Shown here: positions 1 to 11,900 of the stretch, piece after piece
How positions within the stretch are numbered: position 1 is the first letter of the stretch
Layout: the number at the start of each line of letters is the position of its first letter
Assembly: GCA_036346275.1 (NCBI GenBank)
Contig: CM070730.1
Coordinates: 7,626,309 to 7,690,308, forward strand
Origin: Otatea glauca
Taxonomy: Eukaryota > Streptophyta > Magnoliopsida > Poales > Poaceae
Direction: 5' to 3'
Length of the DNA: 64,000 nt
The notes under the pieces: generated by a model
Database searches by the model: none
What the model saw: only the letters and a program-made list of their open reading frames with translations
Told to the model about the DNA's origin: nothing
Position numbers and translations under genes: made by a program

Positions 1-3000
1 CAACTCCGGACGTTGCGTGAAACCTTGAGCTACAAGCCTTGCTTTGTACCTTACAACCGTTGTTTTCATTTCTCTTAGAACAAAGACCCATTTGTGACCC
101 ACGGGTTTATATGGGAGGTGTGCGGCATACGGCCAAACACCTCTCTCTTGTTCGGAGAGACTAACTCTGCAGATGATTGCCTTTTTCCATTCTTCCCAAT
201 CTAGCCTTTTCTTGCACTCTGCGGAGATGCGGGCTCGGGATCATGATCAATGATCGAGGCAATCTTCTTTGCAAGTATGCATCAACGTTGGTCGTTGCTC
301 TATTCAGGATTCTCCTGTTACTACAAAGTTTATGGCCATTTCTTCATGGGGTGCTTCATGCACTTCTACTTGCTCTTCTTTGCTTTTCCCTATCGCAGAG
401 CAAGTTCCTTTAGCTTTCATCGCCTATGTGTGCGCACACATTATTTCCGTGGCTTCTGCGATGGAAGATTCAAGTCTGGAATTGCCTTTCTGTTGGCTTC
501 TTTCGGTGCAGTCTCAACTGGCTCCCTTCTTTCCTTGGGGCATTTTCGTGATTGGTTGTGGTTAGTCCTCTCGCCCAATTTTCTCCAGACGTCTCCGGGT
601 ACTTTGGGTTTGAGGAGCAGATTACTGCTCTTTTTCTTTGAGGCCTCAAGCAGGTTGAGGATACCTTCTATTTTCTTTGGTATTTCCACCCTCTCGGTGC
701 ATTCCTTGCGGGTACATGCGACTTAACCACGCCTTGGATCACAAAATGATCAGCGGTTCATTTGCTAAATTCGCAAATCAATTATCTTTCGGACTTCTTG
801 ATTTGCTTCATTAGTTCGGGGTCATGCGGGGATCCCGGTGGAATGCCATATGATTTCCGGCATTTTTCATCCAAAGGTTGATTTCCTCCCTAATGACGGA
901 AGCGATCCTCGTCAAAGATGCAATCAATGAATCGGTGTATGCAAGTCTCGATCATGGGTTCCAAATACGATTATGGATGCACTCTCATAACCAACGTATA
1001 TCCCGGACTTGCGGAGAGGGCCCATTGCGATCACGAGGGGTGGTATAGGTACATATACCATACACCCAAATTTTCTAAGATGGGAGATCTTGGGATGATC
1101 CGTGCACAAGTCGCATAGGAGAATGGATGTTGTAGGCCGACGGTCTTAAATTAATAAGAGCTGCTGCGTGCGAGGATGCGTGTCCCCAACAAGTGTTGGG
1201 CAAGTTACAACTCGCAAAAGCGGTGCGGCAATGAACTTAATCCTCTTTATTAGTGCTTACGCTAGTCCGATTCTGCGTATGAGCGTGCGATGCGGAGTGC
1301 TCAATCGCTATCCTGTTCTTTGTGCAATAATCATCAAATGCCTTTGATGTAAATTCTCGGCATTGTCCATTCTAATGGACTTCACGCGATGATCGTGGAA
1401 AGCATTCTTAATTCTTATGATCTGCGAGATCGACTTTGCAAAAGCATGGTTTCTTGTTGACAACAAGCATACATGCGACCATTTCGAGGAAGCATCGATG
1501 AGCACCATAAAATATCGAAGCGGCCCCGACAGGGTGAATCGGACCGCAAATATCCCCGGATGCGTTCCAGAATGCAGGATTTCACTTTGCACTTTCATGA
1601 CAGAGGTCTAGTTATTAATTTCCGGTGGCACATGCAGGGCACACAAAATCTTCATGATTCGGAAATTTTTAACATTTATGCCATGACCCGTGAGTTGTTC
1701 ACTGTATTTCTCATCATTCTAAGACCAGGATGACCTAATCTACCATGCCATAAAGAAAATAATTGAGCTTCTAAAAGCAGTTTTCAAGGAAGTATACACT
1801 TGGTGCATGAATATTCGTGTAGAACAACCTGATTCATATGAGGACATTTTTCTAATACCATTTTTCCACATACCGCGTGCTTCACAATGCACAAGTATTC
1901 TTTGCCATTTTCTTCATTGGTTTCTACGTGAAAACCATTGGCGGATGTCTTTAAAGCTTAAGAGAGTGCGAGTTGATTCGAGGTACAAAAGGGCTTCTTC
2001 AATTACCAAAGTTGTACCCATAGGCAATATAATAGTGGCTCTTCTGAGCCGATTACATATGAGTCGCTTCTGCGATCGTAGTAATCTTTCAGCGTTCTTC
2101 GTGATCGATTGGAAATACTTAGACTCTCTTAAGATGGTATTTGTTGTGCCACTATCAACAATACATATCTCTTCCATTTGGGCGCTACGATTTCTAGATA
2201 AAAGAAATATAATTCTAATCGATAGAGGCAAAACAATCCAAATATTACTTGCAAAAATTGAAGAATCTTTGGAATAAAGAATAAATTGCGTATTTATTCA
2301 TGAAAGAAGTATGCTCTTCTAGAGCTTACAATCCTTTATTCAAAGAAAATGCTAACAACCAAAAACTAAAAGAAATGCATTAAATGTAATCATAAAATAT
2401 GCATTAATTTACGCTTCTATATTATCTGCGAAGTTTTTCTTCATTTGCCATAATCATGGTGCTGACATCGATGTCCGTGCTATTCGTGAGGATGAGGCAA
2501 GTGGGGTGTCTACATCCATGACATCATCTTCACCGATGTTGGCGAAGGCGCCTCTGCGAGGCGTTTTCCTTTGCCTTCTTCTTAGCCCGATATCGTTGAT
2601 CGCTTCCTTGGATTCTCGACATATCTTCGACCAATGTCCCCAAGTGCCACACTTGAAGCACGTCCGTTCTCGCTGTCCATACGGCTTAGCGTCGTCTTTT
2701 CTTTGTCATCCCTCTTCACGGGGCTTTGGACTTTCCTTTGGCACGGGCCTCTCTTTCCACCCCGCTTGGCCTTCTTTCTATGAGTGGGCTTTCTCACCTT
2801 GTAGCTATTGGCATTGACTTGATGCGATTGCCTCGTCGGTGGTGCGAGACATAGTTCTTGCGTAGAACATCGTCTTGCGATTCCGCAACTTGTATTACAT
2901 CAATCGATTCGCTATACTCCTTGTATGCGTCCCGACGATATTGCGTGCACTCTGGATAGCATTAGGGTGGAAGGTAGAGAGAGTTTTCTCAATCTTCTCC

Positions 3001-3440
3001 TCATCGGTGATCTTCTTGCCACATAGAGAGATTGGTACAAATTACGTGCAAGGCGTAATTGTACTCGCCATCGATCAAGTCTCGCAAACCTCAGCGTACC
3101 CAATCTTCTTGTGCTTGGGGCAAGATGGTGTACTTGAGCTTTTCGAACCGCTCAAGTGCGGTCCAAAGCTCAAGTGCACTCTCCTCGACCATATATTCAT
3201 TCTTTAGGGTGGCCGAGAGGTGGTGCACGAGAAAATGCGAGCTTGATCGTTACGCTTTCGGCGGTAGGTTTTGTGTCTGCGAGGACCCTAGACCAATCGT
3301 TGAACGGACTTCTTGCCCCAAGAACAATCTTTACGTCCGATGCCCAAGTGAGGTAGTTACGTCGAGTGTGGGGCCAGTTCTTCAAACTCACGATTCACAA
3401 TGCCGGACATCGCATGATTTCAAAATTCGGTTTAGATTCT
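1..3440 (-). pseudogene. Copia gag-pol remnants
   Basis: Recognisable segments in descending order are: gag start near 3391 (LTWASD motif of UBN2-type gag), a CFKCGTWGHWSKIC zinc knuckle, a gag-pre-integrase stretch, an integrase core segment, the HLRKFGC...GIYVGY block typical of Copia integrase/RT junctions, and the KPVGHKWVF...RYKARLVAQGF start of reverse transcriptase at the left edge. Frames change between blocks and stop codons intervene, so no full polyprotein is encoded. It is inactive on present evidence. Confidence 0.8.
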
Positions 3441-3752
3441 GCGTGTAATCGGTAGAAAAAGGTTGCAAAAAGCATAAAGTGCGAAAAATAAATTCATATG
3501 CATTGCATTATATTAAATAAAGCAACGGATTTAAAATTCATAAAGAAAATTCGAAAAAGAGAAATAAAGAAAGAAAAATTAAAAGCAGAGCCAAATAAAT
3601 CTTCTTGATTTTGTGGCAATTTTCAAAATTTTTCGTAATTTTTACGCAATTTTTTCCTCTTTTCTTTCTTTTTCTTTTTTTTTTTTTTTTTTTCTCGCCG
3701 ACGGCTAGTGGGCCTTCTTGCCCGCTCCTTTTGGCCCTGCCTTGCCGCTGCG

Positions 3753-4679
3753 CTAGGGTTTCCCTAGCCGCGCATTTTTCTTTCCGTCGTTGCTTCCTTG
3801 TTTCTTCCTCATATGCATGAAGGCCATCGTTTTCTTTTTCTTTCCATGCGAGCTTGGTAGGCAATTTCGGCTCGGGCGAGCACGGGCCGGGCGGCGGCGG
3901 CAGACCAAGCAGCAATGGCGACTTTCAGTCGGTGCAAGTTCGGTGAGCCGGCAGCGGCATGGTGCTTGTGGCGACTTCAGTCGAGCGGCGACGGCGTCGT
4001 GGGGCGGTGCGAGCCGGGTGCTGGCGATCTTTGCGGCGGCGGCCCGGCCGGCCGCCGCTGCCTCAGCGAGCTGCGACGGCCGGCCGAACAATGGCGCGCC
4101 TCGGGGCGGCCGCGAGCGACGCGGAGGCGAGGAGGCCGGGCATGGAGCGGCCGGCGGCGGCGCTACGTCTGCGAGAGGCAGCGGCCTCGGCGGCTGCGCC
4201 GTCTTGCGGCTTGGTGGCGGTGGCGGCGGCACGGACGGCAGAGCGGTCGGGCACACGGCCGGGCGCGGCGGCGGCAGCGGTCGGCGGGCGGCGCGGCGGG
4301 CGCGGCGCGGCGTCTGAAGTGCGCTTGGGGCGGGATAACGGATGGTACTGGCAGTCGCGGCGGTCGGGCGGCGCGTGGCGGTTCGGCCGGCAGGTAGCGC
4401 CGCTGGTTCACGAGCGGCGGCAGCACGCGGCCGAGGCATCGCCGGCCGCGGCGGCGATGGCGGCTTAAGCCGGATGGTGGCCGTCGCCGCCGGCTTCTGG
4501 CGTGGTCGGTCGGGCGGCGGCCGGTATAATGGCGGTACAGGCGGCGTGGCGGCGCCGTCCGGCGGCTCGGTGGTGGACGCGCGGCTGCGGCAATGGCCGT
4601 CGGACGCTGCTTGCGTCTTGCCAAGTCCGAGGCGCCGTTGATTTCTTTCTTTCTTTTTCGTGATGAACGGTGAATTCAT
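3753..4679 (-). other. GC-rich leader region with long open frame in the Copia element
   Basis: Between the primer-binding region and gag lies about 0.9 kb of very GC-rich sequence (about 3850-4640), unlike the rest of the element. On the minus strand it is open for 308 codons starting at 4679. The predicted product is Pro/Ala/Arg-rich low-complexity sequence with no domain I recognise. Both strands are open in several frames here, as expected of GC-rich DNA lacking stops, so the open frame may be meaningless. A transduplicated host exon is possible. It ends before gag begins. Confidence 0.35.
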
Positions 4680-4839
4680 GTCTTGTGGCTTCGCGTCGAG
4701 CCGCTTCGGCGTTCTTCGTGTAGCCGTGCCACGAGGATAGATGCATGCATAGGAAAAGAACGATTAGATTCAAACGCTAATCCCACCTTTTCTCACCTTT
4801 TTTATTGTGATCTCCGTAGAGCAATTCGTGCTGATAACG

Positions 4840-5065
4840 TGTTGAGGAACCTCGCTATCGAATAGTCCGGGGTTCCCGAACAGATCTGAAGTGGAGAACA
4901 GAAAGAGAGAGACACGTGTTTAGGGAGAGCGAAAGCGGAAATTCTTTATTGCTAATGAATTCTGGTACATAGGGGGGACCCCCCTCCTCCTTTTATAGCT
5001 CTCATCTAGGGTTTCGGCATAAGGGACCACATGGGCCTTCAATGGACTTTTAGGGTTTCTCAACA
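4840..5065 (-). repeat. 5' LTR of the Copia element (226 bp)
   Basis: The repeat starts TGTTGAG and ends CTCAACA on either strand, a 7-bp perfect terminal inverted repeat with the standard TG...CA ends. On the minus strand an AGCTATAAAAGG TATA box lies at about 4986-5000, pointing into the element. The primer-binding region follows directly below 4840. Confidence 0.8.
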
Positions 5066-5190
5066 CTAATCACTCTCTCCGCTCGGGTATAAAGGTTTAT
5101 TATCAAGCTACTGTGAGTGTCCTAAGATGAGCTAACATTAGGCCAAATATGTCTCACAATTGGCACGCTCTCTCGGACACTAGCTAATTA

Positions 5191-5461
5191 CACTACTTCC
5201 TCCGTTTCACTATATTGGTCCACAGCCCACACGTGCACTGATAAGGAAGTACTACATCAAAGAAGTGCTTAACGAGAAATAACCATATATATTCATATTA
5301 AATGACATACCACAGCCACTGAACCTCTTACAAAACGTTTAATTAGAGTAAAGAAAGAAAAAATTACAACAATTATACATTCCCTCAGTAAACAACTAGA
5401 TCGAAGCAAATAGTCTGAGACCATGGACGGACAGATAGAGCGAAAACGGGAGGAAGTAGTG
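5191..5461. mobile_element. Stowaway-like (Tc1/mariner) MITE
   Basis: The 271-bp element has inverted ends: left CACTACTTCCTCCGTTTC, right GAAAACGGGAGGAAGTAGTG. It is flanked on both sides by TA (5189-5190 and 5462-5463), the Tc1/mariner target duplication. The CTCCGTTT core is the Stowaway signature. It sits about 340 bp upstream of the SMR start codon, in or next to that promoter. Confidence 0.8.
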
Positions 5462-5720
5462 TAAAGGGGAAGAATACATGGACCTCAGTGTAATAACCAA
5501 ATCATTTAAACGTGCTCGGTACAAAAAGGCACCCGCCCGGCCAAGACACAGTGTCACTACAAAGAGCCCTTTCTCCCAAAACCAGAGCATATCCCCAGCA
5601 TTCCAGCAAAGCGCAGAGCAAGAAGTAAGCCAGTGCCCAAGTAACCTGACCTCCCTTCTTTTGCATCCTCGTTTTCTCCACTCCACGCTTACCTCGCCGC
5701 CATACACACCGGAGCACAGC

Positions 5721-5740
5721 TCTCTCTCTCTCTCTCTCTC
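5721..5740 (+). repeat. CT microsatellite in the 5' leader
   Basis: A run of about nine CT units lies some 60 bp upstream of the SMR start codon, probably in the 5' UTR. Pyrimidine-rich leaders of this kind are common in plant genes. Confidence 0.7.
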
Positions 5741-5801
5741 GACACACGAGAAAAGGGAACACATAGATAGCTCCAGTACGAATCGGTTTCGAGTTTCGAC
5801 C

Positions 5802-6113
5802 ATGTCTGCGTCGCCGGAGTTCTACAAGCCGGCGCCGGTGTTCTCGCCGTGCAGCTCGCCGCTGCTCCAGCGCGGGGCGGGGGAGGAAGGCGCGGGCGTG
5901 TGGGAGGAGTACTGCCGGACGCCGACGGGCGGGGGGAGCCACCTGAAGCTGCCCGCCTCGTGCCCGCCGGCGCCGCGGAAGCCGCGGGCGGCCGCGGTGC
6001 CGTGCCGGAAGCGGCTGTTCGAGGTGGAGGTGTTAAGCCTGCGGCTCGAGGAGCTCGAGCGCCTCTTCTGGCCGCAGACGCCGCCGCCCGAGAAGCGCCG
6101 GAGGGTGGCCTAG
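5802..6113 (+). CDS. EL2: SIAMESE-related cyclin-dependent kinase inhibitor (EL2-like)
   Basis: An intronless 103-residue protein. SIAMESE/SMR proteins bind CDK-cyclin complexes in the nucleus, stop mitotic division and favour endoreduplication or stress arrest. Family marks are the YCRTPT motif (near residue 36), the core CPPAPRKPR block (near residues 55-63) and the acidic-hydrophobic EELERLFW motif near the C-terminus, followed by a basic KRRR tail that could be a nuclear signal. The length matches the family (about 80-130 residues). I chose the ATG at 5802 because homology starts just after it and upstream codons in the same frame look like leader. Expression is probably stress-responsive as in rice EL2 (family knowledge, not seen here). 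The symbol rests on similarity and neighbourhood. Confidence 0.85.
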   Translation: MSASPEFYKPAPVFSPCSSPLLQRGAGEEGAGVWEEYCRTPTGGGSHLKLPASCPPAPRKPRAAAVPCRKRLFEVEVLSLRLEELERLFWPQTPPPEKRRRVA

Positions 6114-7143
6114 ACGCACGTACTGGCCGGGGCCGAGCACGAGCTCTCTAGCTCAATACTACTAGTAGAGTAGTATACTTCAGTAGCACACGTGTGCATG
6201 CCAAGTGGTTTTGGTAGTGGTTACGAGGAGTTGGTAGGATTTAGGAGTACTGCGTTTTTACTGCTGTACTTGTACTACAACAATCTAGTTCTAGTTTCCT
6301 ATAGTTCGTGGTACCTAGTTAGCTGCTTCTTGCTTTTTTACTTGTAATGTACTATCAGTGTATGTGATATGGAGTAGTGTTTAAGGTTTAGTAACTAATA
6401 GGCAGCTTAAACTTGCTTCCATGCAGTGCAGCCTGTGTAATGAGAAGCTTGATGCTGTATCTGCCTGTTTACCAGTCTTCTTAGTTTCTTACCAATACAA
6501 GTTCTGTGTCTATTTATTCTTGTCTTTCTTTCCTTTACAATTCTAAACGGGCCGATATTTTTTTCCCGGTTACTATAAAAACTAAATTATTTTTCTATAA
6601 AATTCCTGTGAAATTTATGTTCTGTAAACGAGGCCTTGCTGCCGTGCTCTGCCGTAAGCTTGCTAAGATGGTTTCAGTTTGATACATCAGCTCTCGGCTC
6701 AGCTGCAGCGGAGGGGTATCATTCCAGAATGTGAGCCAAGTGCAGAAAGCCAAGCTGCAAGGAAGGAGTAGTAATGATGTGTCACTACGACTTTTACCGA
6801 GATGTCTGCAGCCTTGGCGCCCCTGCAAGGCTGCAAGGGCCTGTAATCTGTATGCAGTGGTGAGGAGGAATAATTTGGCGACTGGTGTCAATAAATGTGT
6901 GGGGGAGTTCAGGAACATCACAGCCACCTCTGCCCAGGAATAGTCCAGTCGCAGACGCGGCAAGAGCACACGGGTAGCTCAACTATTCGGGATAATCTCC
7001 AGATGTTGCAAGCTCGATTCCATGACGTCATCCGATCATTCTTCCTGCTTTATGCCCGGACGTAGAAATCTTGCAGAAAACAAATTATTTTTCTACATAA
7101 ATCAGAAAAAAAATATTGTTCTAAACCGAGACGAATTTGTATA
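6114..7143. other. SMR 3' UTR and intergenic DNA
   Basis: The T-rich stretch 6114-6500 is probably the 3' UTR of the CDK inhibitor, with AATAAA-like signals not clearly placed. From 6600 to 7143 I see no gene; short open frames on both strands have no recognisable product. Confidence 0.5.
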
Positions 7144-7153
7144 GAGAAACTCA

Positions 7154-7784
7154 GAATTTTTATTTTAAATAATACAATTTTTTATTCAAATTACAAAAAT
7201 ATACGTCCATTTCAAAAAATTATAAAAATATACTTTTATCGCCCGTACATGAGGCGATCGCCCCCATACACGGGCGATCGGACGCGCGATATTTCCTATG
7301 TCTGCGGTTAGTTCCTAAAGAAAATCATAATTTTTTCATATGACGTCAGATGGAGATGAAATTTATATGAAAATTGTAGCTCTCGACGGGATCTACAACT
7401 TTTGTATACAAATTATTTTTCATTTGAATCCATTTAGATAGCCAAAAACAGGATATAAGTTTCAGATCTAAAATAGATCTGTTTTTAGATCTGAACATTC
7501 TATCCTATTTTTGACCATCTAAATGGATTCAAATTGAAAAAGTTTGTATACAAAAGTTGTATATCCCGTCGAGATCTATAATTTTCATATAAAGTTCATC
7601 TCCATCCGACATCATATGAAAAAGTTATGATTTTCTTTATGAATTGACCGCAGACAGAGGAAATATCGCGCGTTTAGAGCGGCATCGATCGTCCGGGCGA
7701 CAAAAGTATATTTTTGTAATTTTCTGTGTTGGACGTATATTTTTGCAATTTGAATAAAAAATATATTATTTAAAATAAAATTTC
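7154..7784. mobile_element. Mutator-like fold-back element with 10-bp target duplication
   Basis: This 631-bp element is nearly a complete inverted repeat. The left arm (7154 to about 7465) pairs with the right arm (about 7490-7784) around a short centre near 7470-7485 rich in AGATCT. The arms start G and end C (GAATTTTTATTTTAAATAAT against its near-complement). GAGAAACTCA is repeated exactly at 7144-7153 and 7785-7794. A 9-11 bp duplication with long terminal inverted repeats is the hallmark of Mutator-like elements. There is no coding capacity, so it is non-autonomous. A transcript through it would fold into a hairpin of about 300 bp. Confidence 0.85.
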
Positions 7785-7936
7785 GAGAAACTCATGAAGG
7801 CCCGAGCTATTGGCTAATGGGCCTACGGCCGAGCAAAAGAGTGACTCATGGATCCATGGCGAACACCGTAGTGCAGCCGTGCGGCCTTTTCTTCGCACAG
7901 TAGTTATGACAGGACGAGGAAGACCGCAATTGAGGT

Positions 7937-8364
7937 GGCGTTTGGTCGGGTGGATAGGATATGATCATTTATGGATTTAGAGTTATTCATTTTTTTTGGA
8001 TGAATAGATGAGATATGGTTATCCAGTTTTTTTGAATATTCCCTTAAGATGTTGGATAGAGCTTAAAAAAAAGGCTAAACAGGCTCATCCAGTTTGTTGC
8101 ATGAAGAGGTACACTCAGTCAAATTCAAATTTCATCAAAGTTAACTCGGTCAAATTTTGTCCAAAAATTTAAATTTTGGTCACATTTTGTATGGAAATTC
8201 AAATTTTGGTCAAATTTTATCCAAAAAATCAAATCGAAATTCAAAATCTTAATTACAACTAGCCCATCCATCCAACAAGACAAAAAATTGACTCATCATA
8301 TCCATTCTCATCTATCTAACCAAACAAAAAATTGATTTATCCCTATTCATCCAACTAAACAGCC
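7937..8364. mobile_element. MITE-like element with inverted ends
   Basis: The ends are GGCGTTTGGTCGGGTGGATA on the left and the near-complement of GGCTGTTTAGTTGGATGAATA on the right. The interior has repeated TCAAATTT motifs. I found no convincing target duplication, so the superfamily (PIF/Harbinger or hAT) is unsettled. Confidence 0.5.
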
Positions 8365-8977
8365 ACCACCTCGATGGCTCCATTCCATCTAGATTGCATA
8401 GACATATCCCCCTAATGGTGATACGAATGGACAAGCGTCACAGACCAGAACCTGTCTTTTAAAAGGTTCCGTATGATCCTCAGGTTTCGATTGCAATACG
8501 AATAAACATATCAGAACCCGTCTTAAAATTTCTGTGCAAACGCAATCCTACGGTTTTGATAGGAATTTATTACAGCATCATTTATTAAGATTAAAGGCTG
8601 CATTGAATACCACAACTTATGCGTCTGACGCATTTGCACAGCCATTGAAGACATCTGCAGCAAGTTAGATTACTCCTAAAAAATTTGCTCCGTTGCACTC
8701 ATGATAATGGAGTCATTTAATTATCAATGAAGATTCATATTTATTGAGCCAATGCTCCATGTATGGTGTACATACTGTTCCTTTGCTTTTTGGTTACTCA
8801 CCCCACTGGATATGATATGATACAAGGTTGTCGCTTAAATATACACCAAGGACGGATAATGGGGTTAATATCAAAATGGCCAGAAGGTGAAAGAATTGAC
8901 AAAATCAATGAGAGAGAGAGAGAGTTCTATACGCAGCTGAAGCAAACAAAAACAAAACAATTACAGACCAACTTCGC
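8365..8977. other. Downstream region and probable 3' UTR of the VPS50 gene
   Basis: About 0.6 kb with no gene. The part nearest 8978 is presumably the 3' UTR of the minus-strand gene. Nothing else is recognisable. Confidence 0.5.
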
Positions 8978-11900
8978 CTATGGTCCTGCCTCAATCTTCT
9001 CGATGGTTTCCAACCTCGTTTTCCGTTTCCATCCTTTCATGGTGGCAACCAGGTTAACCAACCCGACAACCTGACATTTGCTGTACTCCTACACAGTTCA
9101 GCAACGAAAGACAAAGACGAAGTAAATCAATTGTATCTCCGAAATGAAAAATGCGCACATAAACTATACAGGGAATGGAGTTTCGTTGAGCTCTTACTGG
9201 ATGAGAACGTGCCCAGTGAACATACTCAGTCTCCGGCAAATAGTAAGCCTGTTTGGTAGACACAAGAATTGTTAACAGCAATGGCCTTTGTCAAGACCTC
9301 ATTAATAAAAGGCCAGATGGAACACAAAAGGTTATGTGCGGTTCGCATATCATTAAATTACTTAGTATACAAATGAAGCTTTAACTAATTTGCTCTACAT
9401 ACCTTTATGAAAGTATCCACAATTTGCAGCTTTGGCTTAACATTTGCTGATACAATGTGCTGCAGCCCATTAATTAGTACCTGAAAGAGCAGCAAAAACT
9501 CTCACTAAGTCTTCTTCCATGCCTTTCACTTCACAAATAAGCCACTGGATAAGAACCAAAAGATTACAACCTGAAGGTCAAGCGACATCAAAGCACGCCC
9601 TTCATCGGTGCACCGTTTCACTCTAGAGAGTCCTTCAACTAAAACTTCTGCAATGCTCTCTATGCCATACTCCAGCAAGAGGTCTTGGAGCTGGGAAGCA
9701 CATCAGAAGTATAATTACCTTTAATGTCAGTATATTATCAAGAAATATTTGGAAGGAAGAAAGCCAAAGATTCTTTTCTAGATGGCGAAGCAGAATGAAC
9801 TCTTAGTAAAGTTCCAAAAGTACTAAACACCCACATACATAAACTAAGTAAAGTGAGACCAAAGAAACAAAGAAGAAAGGAAGAAATTATTCGGTTATTC
9901 GGTTAATTGAATCGCACTAACCTCCTTAGAAATTCCTCCATGGTCCAGTCTTGTCTTGTAGTGTTTGAATTCACCCAATAACAAATCAACATATCTGTAA
10001 TAAAAAGGTACCAACAACAAACAACCTAATCAATAGCACTTCCAGATCACAACTAAAAAACCATACTAGTAGTCGTAGTCCTTGCTCTAACTATGAAATT
10101 TGCAATCAAGTCCCTAACTCCCTACTTCCCGCAGCCTGCATTATTATAAACATAAGTGCAGGATTGCAGATTTTGATATAGCAAAGCATGAAATGTATTC
10201 AACTCCATATTACAATGAATTAATATTTCAAATCCAAATTTTGTAAGCACATGAGTAAAAACAGTAAAAGCTGTGATTTTATCTGTAAAAAGCAATTTTA
10301 GCAAGATATATAAAGGAAGAACTAATATATTGCCACAGAACCACACCAACATCACACCCACACAAAGTGATGGATCAAGGCATCAATAACTAAGATACAT
10401 CTTGCTAGATGGTCTATGGCTCAAGGAAAATGGCCTCAAATTAGTGATTACTATAGAACGTCTACCAAAAGACATCAAGAGCACATATATTAGATCTAGA
10501 TGTTTTCAATTACTTGGAAAATTAATGCATAAATGAATACGACGGTGCCAAACGAGGGTTCAAAGGAAGCATAACAAAAAAAAGGGGGCCAAAACAGAGA
10601 CCAAAAACAATAATATTTAAATTGTTCATATTACGGCGGCTTAAATATAAGCATACCCATTGTGCTCTATGCCAAGCTCCTTGACCTCCCATTTGGCATT
10701 CGCAATCTTATCTGGATACCTAAAAACACATTTGGCAGGTGATCTGATTGAGCATATACGAGTGGTGATTCAAAACATCAATGGAGTAGCTGAGCAAGAT
10801 ACTATAGTTCCAAACTTCTAACAGCATCTGTGGTGATGCACATCCTGCACAAGCTATATTTGGCCAAAAGAAATAACAACAAAAAATTAAGGGGATTGAC
10901 AAAACACATGAAGATTTTATCTAACATACCCATTGATATGCAAAAGCATCCGTGCACTTGTCCCATGAATGTGCTCAACCAAATCTGGAACAGAGTCCAC
11001 CTATCACAACCAAGGGAAAGGGCAAATTTCAGAGTTATCGATTGCATCTTGTAACCTACAGACTACAAAATGAACTTGATCGCAAACACACACGACAACA
11101 ACTTCGAGTTCTGCAAAACTTCTCAAAATTCAAGAAACTTACGAATGTCCCGAAAAACTCTTCAACAACGGAAGTGTTATTTTGAGACAACACTGAATGT
11201 AGATGGGCTCTAGATCTGTTCAAAACTCGAGCAACCAATAATATTGTTTCCGCAGCTGCGCATCTCTCCTGCAAGAAAAAGTAAAGTTCCAAAATGGATC
11301 AGTTTTTTCACTAGCCCACTCATGATAACACTTTTTAGGTAAACGGGCATACTGAAACTACAGAGACCAAATCAGCTCATGCCTGCAACTCATTAATTCC
11401 CCCAGTTCTCAACCTAGATTCTTTCCCTTGAGCCCATTTTCCCTCCATGTTACACAATCCTCGATCAATTTGTGTATGAAAACCAACTGACGACAATATT
11501 TGATTTCCCATTACTTTTTTGCCTTCCACCTTTTCCACCATGCTCTAGTAGCTTCCAAAGGCTAAAGATACGCACCATCCCCTCCCACAATACATCCAAA
11601 AGTTTTGCCTTTCCAACAGCCTACAAGTACTTCTTTGGATGCAATATTCACCTCATCCACACAACCAGTATTAAGCCAGGTGTATGGTGGCAAGGGACAG
11701 TGAAGCAACTAACTCCGAAACAGAAAACATCAAACAAGATATGGAGAATTGTATCGCAGTAATCAACAGACTGATTGGCCTAACATTCTGGTAGCTACAA
11801 CCAGAGTTTTGCTTTATTAATTAGAAACACCATTGGAGCAGCTTACATGCTGAAGCCAACAAAATAATAGTTGATAAGTTGCTAATATTATGGTAAAAAA

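Larger units (their letters stand above)
1..5065 (-). mobile_element. Ty1-Copia LTR retrotransposon, 5' part, decayed, runs off left edge
   Basis: Read on the minus strand the order is LTR (4840-5065), primer-binding region, GC-rich leader, gag, CCHC zinc knuckle (near 2617-2671), gag-pre-integrase (about 1914-2231), integrase core (about 1300-1600), integrase C-terminal part (about 924-1109) and the start of reverse transcriptase (1-200). GAG-INT-RT order is diagnostic of Copia. Just inside the LTR the minus strand carries TTATCAGCACGA, a TATCAG-type primer-binding region seen in many grass Copia elements. The coding parts lie in different frames separated by stops, so the copy is dead. The 3' half and 3' LTR are outside the window, so no target duplication can be tested. 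The lineage is probably Ale/Retrofit-like, by inference only. Confidence 0.85.

Noticed and set aside
250..726. 158-codon plus-strand open frame
   Set aside because: It is antisense to the Copia pol region and shows no protein family; the minus-strand reading explains the sequence.
3790..4468. Several overlapping Gly/Arg/Ala-rich open frames on the plus strand
   Set aside because: They come from GC-rich low-complexity DNA with few stops; no domain, and all frames look alike.
5478..5801. N-terminal extension of the SMR protein to an upstream ATG
   Set aside because: The extension includes a CT-repeat leader and no family similarity; homology starts at the ATG at 5802.
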